A stretch of 18,473 nt of DNA from an uncultured Lachnospiraceae bacterium (GTDB lineage Bacteria; Bacillota; Clostridia; Lachnospirales; Lachnospiraceae). Both the position numbers and the translations under genes were made by a program. The notes beneath the pieces were generated by a model. That model saw nothing but the letters and a program-made list of their open reading frames with translations, was not told the DNA's origin and did no database searches. Each line of letters begins with the position of its first letter. Positions within the stretch are counted from its first letter, which is position 1. This document shows positions 1 to 6,542 of this stretch, one piece after another. Location of the stretch: NCBI GenBank assembly GCA_910584725.1, contig CAJUBE010000022.1, forward strand, positions 58,393 to 76,865, read 5' to 3'.

Positions 1-440
1 GCACCGGCACGACCGGGAAAGATGGTACGACCGGCGGGAAAGGCAGCACCGGCACGACCGGGAAAGGTGGTACGACCAGCGGGAAAGGCAGTACCAGCAC
101 GACCGGGAAAGATGGCACAACTGCCAGGAAAGACAGCGACAGCACAATTGCTGGTAAAGACGGCACAGCCGGCGGGAAGGCAGCGCAGCAGTCGGAAGGA
201 ACTGCAGGACAGAATACGGAAACAGGAAACACGGCAGCGGCGGGACAGGACGGCGGCGTACAGCAGACCGTGCAGGCGGCTGTGGAAGACGGCAGGACAG
301 TGTGCGGGCTGTGCCATATCTGCCCGACTTTCCTCGGCATATGCTGTTATGTCTGGCTGGCAGTAATGACGGCAGTACTATTTGCGGGTGCAGTTGTGTT
401 TGTGGTTCTGAGAAGAAAACGGGAAGTGGTAAAGGCGTAA
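1..440 (+). CDS. C-terminal part of a repeat-rich surface protein with a Cys-motif and membrane anchor (5' end outside window)
   Basis: The frame with codons beginning at positions 3, 6, 9 and so on is open from the window edge to a TAA at 438-440, so the start lies upstream. It encodes about three and a half 15-residue repeats rich in Thr, Gly and Lys, of the type TTGKDGTTGGKGS. A Gln/Ala/Gly-rich linker follows, then the motif CGLCHICPTFLGICCYVW, a hydrophobic helix (about 330-408) and the basic tail RRKREVVKA. This order fits a protein displayed outside the cell and held by a C-terminal transmembrane segment. No LPxTG sorting motif is present; the Cys cluster sits where one would be expected. 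I recall similar CxxCxxCP-FLG-C tails on other Clostridia surface proteins, but this was not checked. The other frames also look open here because the repeats are GC-rich, but they lack the anchor architecture. Function of the missing ectodomain is unknown. Confidence 0.75.
   Translation, partial: TGTTGKDGTTGGKGSTGTTGKGGTTSGKGSTSTTGKDGTTARKDSDSTIAGKDGTAGGKAAQQSEGTAGQNTETGNTAAAGQDGGVQQTVQAAVEDGRTVCGLCHICPTFLGICCYVWLAVMTAVLFAGAVVFVVLRRKREVVKA
3..182 (+). repeat. 45-bp tandem repeat in the surface protein gene
   Basis: Units run 3-47, 48-92, 93-137 and a degenerate 138-182. Each encodes 15 residues of the pattern T-G-T-T-G-K-x-G-T-T-x-G-K-x-S. The first two units differ at few bases and the later ones decay. 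The array probably continues to the left of the window. Such arrays make flexible stalk-like segments and can vary in copy number by slippage (inference). Confidence 0.8.
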
Positions 441-452
441 GAAACGATACAG

Positions 453-491
453 AAAAAGCCAGTGATTCCGGAATGGGGTCACTGGCTTTTT
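453..491 (+). terminator. Rho-independent terminator of the surface protein gene
   Basis: Arms GCCAGTGA (458-465) and TCACTGGC (479-486) pair perfectly around a 13-nt loop. The hairpin is flanked by an A-run (453-457) and a T-run (487-491), and it lies 12 nt after the stop codon. The A-run makes it potentially bidirectional. Confidence 0.9.
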
Positions 492-538
492 ATGCGGCGC
501 ATTCCACAGCAGTCCCGCCGCATTCTGCGGCACTTCCG

Positions 539-567
539 TTGTCTCCCTGAACACAACATGATATAAT
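539..567 (+). promoter_or_regulatory. Sigma-A-type promoter for the LytTR two-component operon
   Basis: TTGTCT (539-544), a 17-bp spacer and a perfect TATAAT (562-567) lie just upstream of the AAGGAGG ribosome-binding site. A small perfect hairpin, GCCGCA-TTC-TGCGGC (517-531), sits directly in front of the -35 box. Confidence 0.7.
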
Positions 568-588
568 ACCTTCTTTAAGGAGGCGGAC

Positions 589-1296
589 ATGATTACGATT
601 GCGATTTGTGACGACGAAAAGCAGACAGCGGATCAGATCAGGAAACTGGTGTCCCATTTTTTCCGCGCAAAAAATATGGAAATCTCTATCGTCTGCTTTT
701 CCGGCGGGGAGGAATTATTACGGTATGATAGGGGCATAGACATTCTTTTTCTCGACATCCAGATGAATGGAATGGACGGTATGGAGACGGCGAGAAAACT
801 GCGCAGCCGACAGTTTAAAGGATATCTCATTTTTATCACGGTTTTGAAGGAGATGGTTTTCCAATCCTTTGAGGTGCAGGCATATGATTATCTGGTGAAG
901 CCGGTTGAGGAGAGGCAGTTTGCAAGGACAATGGAGCGCCTGCTTGTCTCCATGAACAATGTCAGCGAGGAAAAGCTGCTCGTGCAGAAGGGATATGCGA
1001 GAACCATTATTTCTTTTGAGAATATTGTTTTTGCCGAGGTCATTGACAGAAAAGTCTATCTGCATCTGACATCGTCGGAAGTGGTGGATTTTTATGACAA
1101 GATTGAAAATCTGGAGGAAAGGCTGGACAGCCGTTTTTTCAGGTGCCACAGAAGTTATCTGATCAATCTGCAATATCTGAAAAGCTGCAAAAACGGCGTG
1201 GCATATATGGAGAATGGGAGGGAAATCCCCATTTCCAGACTGCGCAGCAAAGCGTTTTCCGAGGTGATTCTGCAGTATATGGAAAGCTGGAGGTAA
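589..1296 (+). CDS. LytTR-family response regulator (AgrA/VirR-like)
   Basis: A 235-residue DNA-binding response regulator. The N-terminal receiver domain (about 1-120) has the acidic pair D8/D9, phospho-acceptor D56 in the LFLDIQM strand, T84 and the conserved K104-P105. The C-terminal half (about 128-232) is a LytTR domain, recognised by the RTIISFENIVFAEV start, the FFRCHRSYLINL segment and the ending RLRSKAF. A strong AAGGAGG lies upstream of the ATG and a TATAAT promoter stands in front. The kinase gene follows directly: a GGAGG overlapping this gene's stop codon could drive its translation, so the two are probably coupled. Members bind direct repeats upstream of their targets; candidate targets are the neighbouring surface protein and the coiled-coil gene (inference). 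No agrB/agrD-like pair was seen in the window, so the inducing signal is unknown. Confidence 0.9.
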   Translation: MITIAICDDEKQTADQIRKLVSHFFRAKNMEISIVCFSGGEELLRYDRGIDILFLDIQMNGMDGMETARKLRSRQFKGYLIFITVLKEMVFQSFEVQAYDYLVKPVEERQFARTMERLLVSMNNVSEEKLLVQKGYARTIISFENIVFAEVIDRKVYLHLTSSEVVDFYDKIENLEERLDSRFFRCHRSYLINLQYLKSCKNGVAYMENGREIPISRLRSKAFSEVILQYMESWR

Positions 1297-1375
1297 CAGT
1301 TTGGCGCAGGATTTTGCACTTGCAGCAAGGTTCGTAAGAATGCGCAGATTTGGTCAGAAAATTGGAGTCTGTAAG

Positions 1376-2695
1376 ATGGAGGAGTATATCGATTTTTTCA
1401 ACAGATATATCGTAGCTGTTATCCAACTGCTGCTTGGTTCTTTCTTTTTTGTTAGGTTTTTACAGAAAAAAGGAAGGCTGTTTTTTGAGCTGCTGTTTGG
1501 GGCGCTTGGGTGCGTGATCATTCTGGCGGTGCCGGTAGGAAGCATTGTCGAATATCTGATTTATGCAATGCTGCTTGTCGCAATGGGGATTTTTATATGC
1601 CATGCCGATTGGAAATCTGTCATTTTATATGCGGCGCTGACGGTGGATATTATGGAACTCAGTTTTGGAATCGTCAATTCCCTTTCGGGTATTCTGTATC
1701 CGTGGCTCGCTCCCCTGCATCCAAATGCCGCCGCGGCGATTTCTTTTCTTTTGGGAACGTTGTCTTTTGCGCTGGCGGTTTGCTGCTATCAGGCGGCGTA
1801 CCGTTGCTTTTTGCACTATGGAACGGCAGAAAAGCAATATCTTTTTATGATTCTGATTCCGATTCTGATGATTTTCTTTATGAGTGAATATATCAGTTCT
1901 ATTCTTTACGGAAATATAGCGGTCAGAAATGCGGGCGGCAGCGCCATTTCCGTCAACCATTACCAGATGCTGATGATTCAGCTTTTCGGTATGGCAAGCT
2001 TGTTCTGCATTCTGTTTGCCTACAAAAAACTGCTCCAGAATTTTCATTTGAGCACGGAGCTGTCCCTACTGGAGCAGGAAGAGCATTCCCTGAGCCGGTA
2101 TGTGGAGGAGGCGCGGGCGCGCTACGAAAAGACAAAATCCTTCCGTCACGACATTAAAAATCATATCACGGTTGTGAAAGACCTTTTACAGAACGGGAAA
2201 CAGGAGGAGGCGCTTACCTATATCGGTGATCTGGCGGATATGTCGGAGGCACTTTCGTTTCCCTGCAGCACCAATAACCCGGCGGCGGACATTCTGCTGG
2301 GAAATAAACTGGGTATTGCGGAGAGTATGGGGATTGACGTGGAGTGTTCATTGCTTTTACCATATCCCTGTCCGATACGCGACATCGACTTCTGCATTAT
2401 CCTGTCAAACGCGCTGGACAATGCCATTCACGCCTGCCGGGATATAGATGACGGCTCGGGAAAATATATTCACGTGACGGGACGTATACAGGGCGATTTT
2501 ATTCTGATGGAGGTGGAGAACAGCTTCCACGGGAAAGGGCTTGCCGGAAGGGGGACGGGCCTGTCAAATGTAAAGATGGTGGCGGAAAAATATCAGGGCG
2601 CGATGAGCATCAAAGCACAGGGCACATCCTTTATCTTGAGCGTTCTGCTCGTCATTCCACAGCAGGCAGAAAGCATCCCACGGCAAAACGGTTAA
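1376..2695 (+). CDS. GHKL-family sensor histidine kinase (AgrC-like)
   Basis: The N-terminal half holds about six hydrophobic membrane segments, as in AgrC-type peptide sensors. It is followed by a linker helix and the dimerisation box FRHDIKNH with the likely phospho-accepting His at residue 258. The HATPase_c domain has the N-box NALDNA (345-350) and a G-box GRGTGLSN (about 392-399). Partner of the LytTR regulator just upstream. The start is ambiguous. ATG 1376 has GGAG 8 nt upstream and gives a 439-residue protein beginning MEEYIDFF, normal for the family. A TTG at 1301 has a better-placed GGAGG and would add 25 residues (464 total) of no recognisable kind. I prefer 1376 because the added residues are basic and precede the first membrane helix without an obvious role. 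Confidence 0.87.
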   Translation: MEEYIDFFNRYIVAVIQLLLGSFFFVRFLQKKGRLFFELLFGALGCVIILAVPVGSIVEYLIYAMLLVAMGIFICHADWKSVILYAALTVDIMELSFGIVNSLSGILYPWLAPLHPNAAAAISFLLGTLSFALAVCCYQAAYRCFLHYGTAEKQYLFMILIPILMIFFMSEYISSILYGNIAVRNAGGSAISVNHYQMLMIQLFGMASLFCILFAYKKLLQNFHLSTELSLLEQEEHSLSRYVEEARARYEKTKSFRHDIKNHITVVKDLLQNGKQEEALTYIGDLADMSEALSFPCSTNNPAADILLGNKLGIAESMGIDVECSLLLPYPCPIRDIDFCIILSNALDNAIHACRDIDDGSGKYIHVTGRIQGDFILMEVENSFHGKGLAGRGTGLSNVKMVAEKYQGAMSIKAQGTSFILSVLLVIPQQAESIPRQNG

Positions 2696-2775
2696 ATCCT
2701 TCTTTTGAACACCGAAATAGATAATGTATTTAAGAATCTGCAGATATTCTGCGGTGAAAAAGGAGGACAATCAAA

Positions 2776-3327
2776 ATGGCAATGGAAATCAAGGTAAACG
2801 GCAGTACCTACAAGACCGACTATGCGGATCGTCTGCAGGCGCAGCGGGAGGAGACGGCGAAAGCCGAGAGCAGTCAGAGCGGGGAAAAGGCGGCGAAAGC
2901 CCAAAATGCGCAGAAAGAGGAGCAGGCATCGAACCGCAACTTTGCGCCGCACGACGAGTACATCAGCAGCGAAAAGTCGGGGGAGAAGCCGAACGGCCTG
3001 TACCATGTGGGACAGGATGAAAACGGCAACAAAAAAGTTTATTTTAACGACCCGAAGAAAGCTGACAATAAATCCCCGAAAGTAAATGCGGATGACCCGG
3101 AAAACGGCGAGGAGAAATGCGTCGGCAACACGGATAAGGTGGAACGGGAAATACGGGAACTGAAGGAGAAGAAGAAACAGTTAGAGCAGCAGCTTAAGGC
3201 AGCTTCCGGGGATGAGAAGAAGACGAAGGAGCTGGAGAACAAACTGGCGCAGGTAGAGCAGGAGCTGAGCCAGAAGGACACGGATACCTACAGGAAACAG
3301 CATTCTACGTTTACCGACAAAAAGTAG
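2776..3327 (+). CDS. Small highly charged coiled-coil protein of unknown function
   Basis: A 183-residue protein preceded by AAGGAGG, 80 bp after the kinase gene on the same strand. It has no signal peptide and no membrane segment. Residues 1-60 are Ala/Glu/Lys/Gln-rich and low in complexity. The central part contains the ordered-looking stretches DEYISSEKSGEKPNGLYHVG and ENGNKKVYFNDPKKA. Residues about 115-170 form a predicted coiled coil of heptad-like Leu/Glu/Lys (KVEREIRELKEKKKQLEQQL, then ELENKLAQVEQEL). I do not recognise a named domain. Its position makes it a candidate member or target of the two-component system. A weak promoter (TTGAAC at 2705, TATTTA at 2727) may exist in the gap, so it may also be transcribed on its own. 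The stop codon overlaps the outer helix of the structured repeat downstream. Confidence 0.75.
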   Translation: MAMEIKVNGSTYKTDYADRLQAQREETAKAESSQSGEKAAKAQNAQKEEQASNRNFAPHDEYISSEKSGEKPNGLYHVGQDENGNKKVYFNDPKKADNKSPKVNADDPENGEEKCVGNTDKVEREIRELKEKKKQLEQQLKAASGDEKKTKELENKLAQVEQELSQKDTDTYRKQHSTFTDKK

Positions 3328-3452
3328 AGTGAAAAGAACTTCTAAAACTCAGCAGCAGAGGCTGCTTCGTTAAGAAGTTCTAGGAGTTGCTTCGCAACTC
3401 CGTTTCACTCAGGAGAATGCCTAAAATACGGCATTCTCCGCATTGATTTGAG
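3327..3452. repeat. Multi-hairpin structured repeat, copy 1
   Basis: The outer helix GAGTGAAA (3327-3334)/TTTCACTC (3403-3410) encloses two hairpins. The first pairs AGAACTTCT (3335-3343) with AGAAGTTCT (3373-3381) and has an inner stem AGCAGC/GCTGCT (3351-3366). The second is GGAGTTGC-TTC-GCAACTCC (3383-3401). A third hairpin follows, GGAGAATGCC (3412-3421)/GGCATTCTCC (3430-3439). All arms are perfect. Bases 3427-3452 match 18448-18473 in inverted orientation at 25 of 26 positions, so this is a dispersed element and not just a terminator. It fills most of the 302-bp gap between the coiled-coil gene and the OmpR regulator. It could be a REP/MITE-like element or a structured RNA. Confidence 0.75.
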
Positions 3453-3460
3453 TCACAGGG

Positions 3461-3496
3461 AAGCGTTTGCCGGTGTAATGCCGGGAAACGCTTTTT
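3461..3496 (+). terminator. Rho-independent terminator
   Basis: AAGCGTTT (3461-3468) pairs with AAACGCTT (3485-3492), extended inside by CCGG/CCGG after one mismatch, with a short loop and a T-run to 3496. It separates the upstream group from the OmpR regulator gene. The remaining 3497-3629 holds only a weak promoter candidate: TTGACG at 3569-3574, an 18-bp spacer and CAAAAT at 3593-3598. Confidence 0.8.
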
Positions 3497-3629
3497 GATA
3501 ATTATCTGAACAGGCGGTGTGAAAGGTAACGGCGGCGTACAATCTGTGCTGGTGTAAAACATATCCGCTTGACGGAAAGTGGTGTTTGGGAGCAAAATGA
3601 AGTAGTGATTTTACGGCAACGGGGAGAGA

Positions 3630-4331
3630 ATGACATTGGAACATACCATACTTTTACTGGAAGACGATACGGATCTGATTGACGGGCTGACCTATTCCCT
3701 GAGCAGGGAAGGATATACTGTGGATGTGGCGCAGACGGTGAAAACGGCGTATGCCTGTCTGGAAACGCGGGAATACAGCCTTCTGCTGCTGGACGTCACC
3801 CTGCCTGACGGAAACGGAATGGACGTGTGCCGGTATGTGCGGGGAAAGGGCAGTCAGACACCCATTATCTTCCTGACGGCGATGGATGACGAGGTCAATG
3901 TGATCAGAGGGCTGGACAGCGGCGCGGACGACTATATCACAAAGCCTTTTAAGCTGGGCGAGCTGTGCTCCAGAATCCGGGCGCGGCTCAGGCGGAGCGG
4001 GACCGGTGATGTTTCCGCGGCGAACCGCTTTACCTCCGGACCTGTGTCCATTGACCTGTTTGGGGGCGGCGCGTTCCTGCATGACGAGCCATTGAATCTG
4101 ACTAATGCGGAGTACCGGCTGCTGTGCCTGCTTGTCCGCAATGCGGGGCAGACGGTTTTGAGAAATACGATACTGGACGCGCTCTGGGACGGGAACGGTA
4201 ATTTCGTGGACGACAATACACTGTCCGTCTACATCCGCAGGCTGCGGGAGAAAATAGAGGAAGACCCGTCCGATCCGAAACATCTGCTGACGGTGCGGGG
4301 ATTCGGATACAAGTGGACGAGAGAAGTGTGA
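3630..4331 (+). CDS. OmpR/PhoB-family response regulator
   Basis: 233 residues. Receiver domain 1-120 has the acidic pair D12/D13 after LLLE, phospho-acceptor D55 (LLLLDVTLPDG), T83 and K105 (YITKPF). A winged-helix Trans_reg_C domain (about 133-230) carries LTNAEYRLLCLL, the recognition segment NTLSVYIRRLREKI and the wing VRGFGYKW. GGGGAGA upstream supports the ATG at 3630. The partner kinase starts 52 bp downstream and an ABC transporter follows. This arrangement is typical of modules sensing cell-wall-active or membrane-active peptides. A likely target is the palindrome at 5678-5693 in front of the ABC genes, which matches the inverted-repeat type I know for BceR-like regulators. Confidence 0.92.
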   Translation: MTLEHTILLLEDDTDLIDGLTYSLSREGYTVDVAQTVKTAYACLETREYSLLLLDVTLPDGNGMDVCRYVRGKGSQTPIIFLTAMDDEVNVIRGLDSGADDYITKPFKLGELCSRIRARLRRSGTGDVSAANRFTSGPVSIDLFGGGAFLHDEPLNLTNAEYRLLCLLVRNAGQTVLRNTILDALWDGNGNFVDDNTLSVYIRRLREKIEEDPSDPKHLLTVRGFGYKWTREV

Positions 4332-4383
4332 AGGAAAATTTCAATGAAAAACGAGACGGTACTTTTTCATAAGGCGGAATAGT

Positions 4384-5634
4384 ATGAACATGATGCGGGA
4401 TAAAAATACGCGGTATTACATGATGACTTTGTGCGGCTTGGTGGGAAGCTTTCTGATATTGGTCTGTTTTCTCTCTTGGTTTCACGGGAGGGAAGTGCAG
4501 CGGCTGGTTTTCGAGCGGGAGCAGTCCATGGTATCTTCCCTGATGGAGCAGGGGGTGCCGCGGGCTTCGATTGTACGGGCGCTTAGCGGCGCAGACGCAG
4601 GGTCCGCCGGGAACAGCGCGGAACTGCTGCGGCAGCTTGGGCACACACAGGCTGTTTCTTTCCGTCTGTTTCCGGGCATAGACAGGTCTGTGAGGCTGTT
4701 TGGCGGGGCGGCGGTCGTTATTGTGCTTGTTCCGGGCATTTTTCTGCTTGGCGCTGCCGTCTGGTTTCTGTGGAAACGGGAGAGGCTGTACCGGCAGGCT
4801 GAGGGCGTTATCGCCAGGTTTTCTGAGGGAAATTTTGAAGAGCACCTGCCGCAGAATGAAGACGGGAGCATTTACCAGCTGTTTTCGGCGGTGGAGGAGC
4901 TGGCGGCGGCGCTGCGGGCACAGGGCGAGAAGGAGCAGAACGGGAAAGTATTTCTGCGGGATATGGTATCTGACATTTCCCATCAGCTAAAGACACCTCT
5001 GGCGGCTCTGCATATGTACACGGAAATCATAGCGCAGGAGCCGGAATGCAGGGAGACGGTGGAGCGGTTTTCACAAAAAGCCATGCGTTCGATTGACAGG
5101 ATCGAAGAGCTTGTGCAGACGCTTCTCAAGGTGAGCCGCATCGACGCGGGGAGCATTGTCTTCCAGAAGGAATGGCAGACGGCGCTCGGACTTGTGGAAA
5201 GCGCGGCGGCGGACTTGACGATCAGGGCACAGCAGGAGAAAAAGCGGCTTGTCATGGAGGGCGACGCGGCACAGACGGTTTTCTGTGACAGGGAATGGAC
5301 AAGGGAGGCGGTCGCCAATCTGATTAAGAATGCGCTGGATCATACGGAAGAGAACGGTACGGTTACGGTGTCGTGGGAGTGCTCGCCGGCGATGTTCCGG
5401 CTGTCGGTGTCGGACGACGGCTGCGGCATTGCAGAAGAGGATATCCATCATGTATTCAAACGGTTTTACCGCGGCAGAGGAGACGGCGGCAGACAGGGCA
5501 TCGGCCTGGGGCTGTCCCTTGCCAAATCCATTGCGGAAGGGCAGGGAGGCATGATCTCCGTGAGCAGCGCACCGGGGGAGGGAGCGGCGTTTATCCTCAT
5601 GCTTCCGACCGAGGCTGCGAAGCAGTCCTCGTAA
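4384..5634 (+). CDS. Sensor histidine kinase, two membrane segments
   Basis: 416 residues. Transmembrane segments at about 11-33 and 107-130 flank an extracytoplasmic loop of about 70 residues. A short HAMP-like linker follows, then the HisKA box SDISHQLKTPL with phospho-accepting H200. The HATPase_c domain has N-box N312/N316 (NLIKNALDH), G1 DDGCG (344-348), an F-box KRFYRG and G2 GIGLGL (372-377). Partner of the OmpR regulator 52 bp upstream. The loop is far longer than in BceS-type intramembrane kinases, which sense through their transporter. This kinase may therefore detect its ligand directly, or follow the permease in a different way (inference). The stop codon at 5632 lies at the edge of a hairpin. 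Confidence 0.92.
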   Translation: MNMMRDKNTRYYMMTLCGLVGSFLILVCFLSWFHGREVQRLVFEREQSMVSSLMEQGVPRASIVRALSGADAGSAGNSAELLRQLGHTQAVSFRLFPGIDRSVRLFGGAAVVIVLVPGIFLLGAAVWFLWKRERLYRQAEGVIARFSEGNFEEHLPQNEDGSIYQLFSAVEELAAALRAQGEKEQNGKVFLRDMVSDISHQLKTPLAALHMYTEIIAQEPECRETVERFSQKAMRSIDRIEELVQTLLKVSRIDAGSIVFQKEWQTALGLVESAAADLTIRAQQEKKRLVMEGDAAQTVFCDREWTREAVANLIKNALDHTEENGTVTVSWECSPAMFRLSVSDDGCGIAEEDIHHVFKRFYRGRGDGGRQGIGLGLSLAKSIAEGQGGMISVSSAPGEGAAFILMLPTEAAKQSS

Positions 5635-5650
5635 TCAAGCTTGCTTGATT
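5633..5650 (+). terminator. Hairpin at the end of the kinase gene, possible weak terminator
   Basis: AATCAAGC (5633-5640) and GCTTGATT (5643-5650) form a near-uninterrupted palindrome that overlaps the TAA. Only a poor T-run follows, so termination may be partial and the transporter genes could be co-transcribed. Confidence 0.45.
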
Positions 5651-5677
5651 TGTAAATCTCGGAAGGAATTTACCTTT

Positions 5678-5693
5678 CTTACAGATTTGTAAG
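5678..5693. promoter_or_regulatory. Candidate response-regulator operator, TTACA-N4-TGTAA type
   Basis: CTTACA (5678-5683), GATT, TGTAAG (5688-5693) form a perfect 6-bp inverted repeat. It lies in the 212-bp gap between the kinase and ABC genes. A second inverted pair, GTAAAT (5652-5657) and ATTTAC (5668-5673), lies just upstream. The TTACA-N4-TGTAA spacing agrees with the binding site known for BceR-like OmpR regulators (family knowledge). A clear -10/-35 pair between it and the ABC gene was not found with confidence. Confidence 0.6.
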
Positions 5694-5757
5694 TTTTCAT
5701 TCATGGCATTGTAAGCTGTTCCTGTTAATCTTATCAAGAAGACATGATAGTAGGTAC

Positions 5758-5803
5758 TTGCGAAACGCATCACAATTTTATCAATGAAAAAGGAGTTTCG
5801 CAA
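5758..5803 (+). promoter_or_regulatory. Inverted repeat in the leader of the ABC transporter operon
   Basis: TTGCGAAAC (5758-5766) and GTTTCGCAA (5795-5803) are perfectly complementary across 28 nt. They lie between the presumed promoter and the AGGAGG (5829-5834) of the ATPase gene. It could be a leader RNA stem or another protein site. Confidence 0.5.
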
Positions 5804-5846
5804 TTGCCTTAATTAGTGTAGCTTTGAAAGGAGGAACAGCCATACA

Positions 5847-6542
5847 ATGGATATCATGGAAGTATCTGATCTATGCAAGACGTACGGAAAAGGCGAAGCG
5901 AAGGTGGAGGCATTAAAACATGTCACGTTTACTTTGCGCAAGGGGGAGTTCGCGGCGGTGATCGGGGAATCCGGCTCCGGCAAAAGCACTCTCTTAAACT
6001 GTATCGGCGCGCTGGACGAACCGACCGGCGGAAAGGTTCTGATAGACGGGCAGGACCTGTTTGCCATGACGGAGGAGAAACGCACCATTTTCAGACGCCG
6101 GAATATCGGCTTTATCTTTCAATCTTTTCATCTGATCCCGGAACTCAACGTGGAGCAGAATATCATTTTCCCTTTATTGTTGGATTACAGGAAACCGGAT
6201 GCCGGACGGGTGGAGGAAATTCTGGAGGTGCTGGGATTACAGGAGCGGCGCAGCCACCTGCCGGGACAGCTTTCCGGTGGGCAGCAGCAGCGGGTGGCGA
6301 TCGGCAGGGCGCTTATCACGAGACCGAAACTGATTCTGGCGGATGAGCCGACAGGCAATCTTGACCGGAAGAACAGTCAGGATGTGATGGAACTTCTGAC
6401 GAAGGCATCCGGGCAGTTTCAGCAGACCATTCTGATGATCACGCACAACCCGAATCTGATCACGTCGGTGGACCGCGTCATGCAGGTGTCGGACGGCATT
6501 TTGACTGACTTTGGAGGGAATGACAATGAAAAATTATCTTAA
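5847..6542 (+). CDS. ABC transporter ATP-binding protein, MacB/LolD/BceA-like
   Basis: A 231-residue nucleotide-binding subunit with all canonical motifs: Walker A GESGSGKST (40-48), Q-loop Gln92 in FIFQSFHLIPEL, signature LSGGQQQR (142-149), Walker B LILADEP (162-168) with catalytic E167, and H-loop His200. The FQSFHLIP stretch and overall length are typical of the type VII (MacB/LolD/BceA) branch that pairs with FtsX-like permeases. AGGAGG lies 12 nt before the ATG, somewhat far; an in-frame ATG at 5856 is less well placed. The permease gene begins inside the last codons (overlap of 17 nt with ATG 6526), so translation is coupled. The pair should act as a mechanotransmission-type transporter, moving or detaching peptides or lipids at the outer membrane face. 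Confidence 0.95.
   Translation: MDIMEVSDLCKTYGKGEAKVEALKHVTFTLRKGEFAAVIGESGSGKSTLLNCIGALDEPTGGKVLIDGQDLFAMTEEKRTIFRRRNIGFIFQSFHLIPELNVEQNIIFPLLLDYRKPDAGRVEEILEVLGLQERRSHLPGQLSGGQQQRVAIGRALITRPKLILADEPTGNLDRKNSQDVMELLTKASGQFQQTILMITHNPNLITSVDRVMQVSDGILTDFGGNDNEKLS

Noticed and set aside
22..550. Two long open frames (22-366 and 302-550) over the repeat region
   Set aside because: They are out of frame with the anchor-bearing frame that ends at 440. Their translations are Arg/Pro or Cys/Ser-rich without domain logic, and the second runs through the terminator.
5773..5815. Short leader peptide frame beginning ATGAAAAAGGAG and ending TAG
   Set aside because: It is only 10 codons, has no ribosome-binding site, and overlaps one arm of the leader inverted repeat. 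Nothing supports translation.
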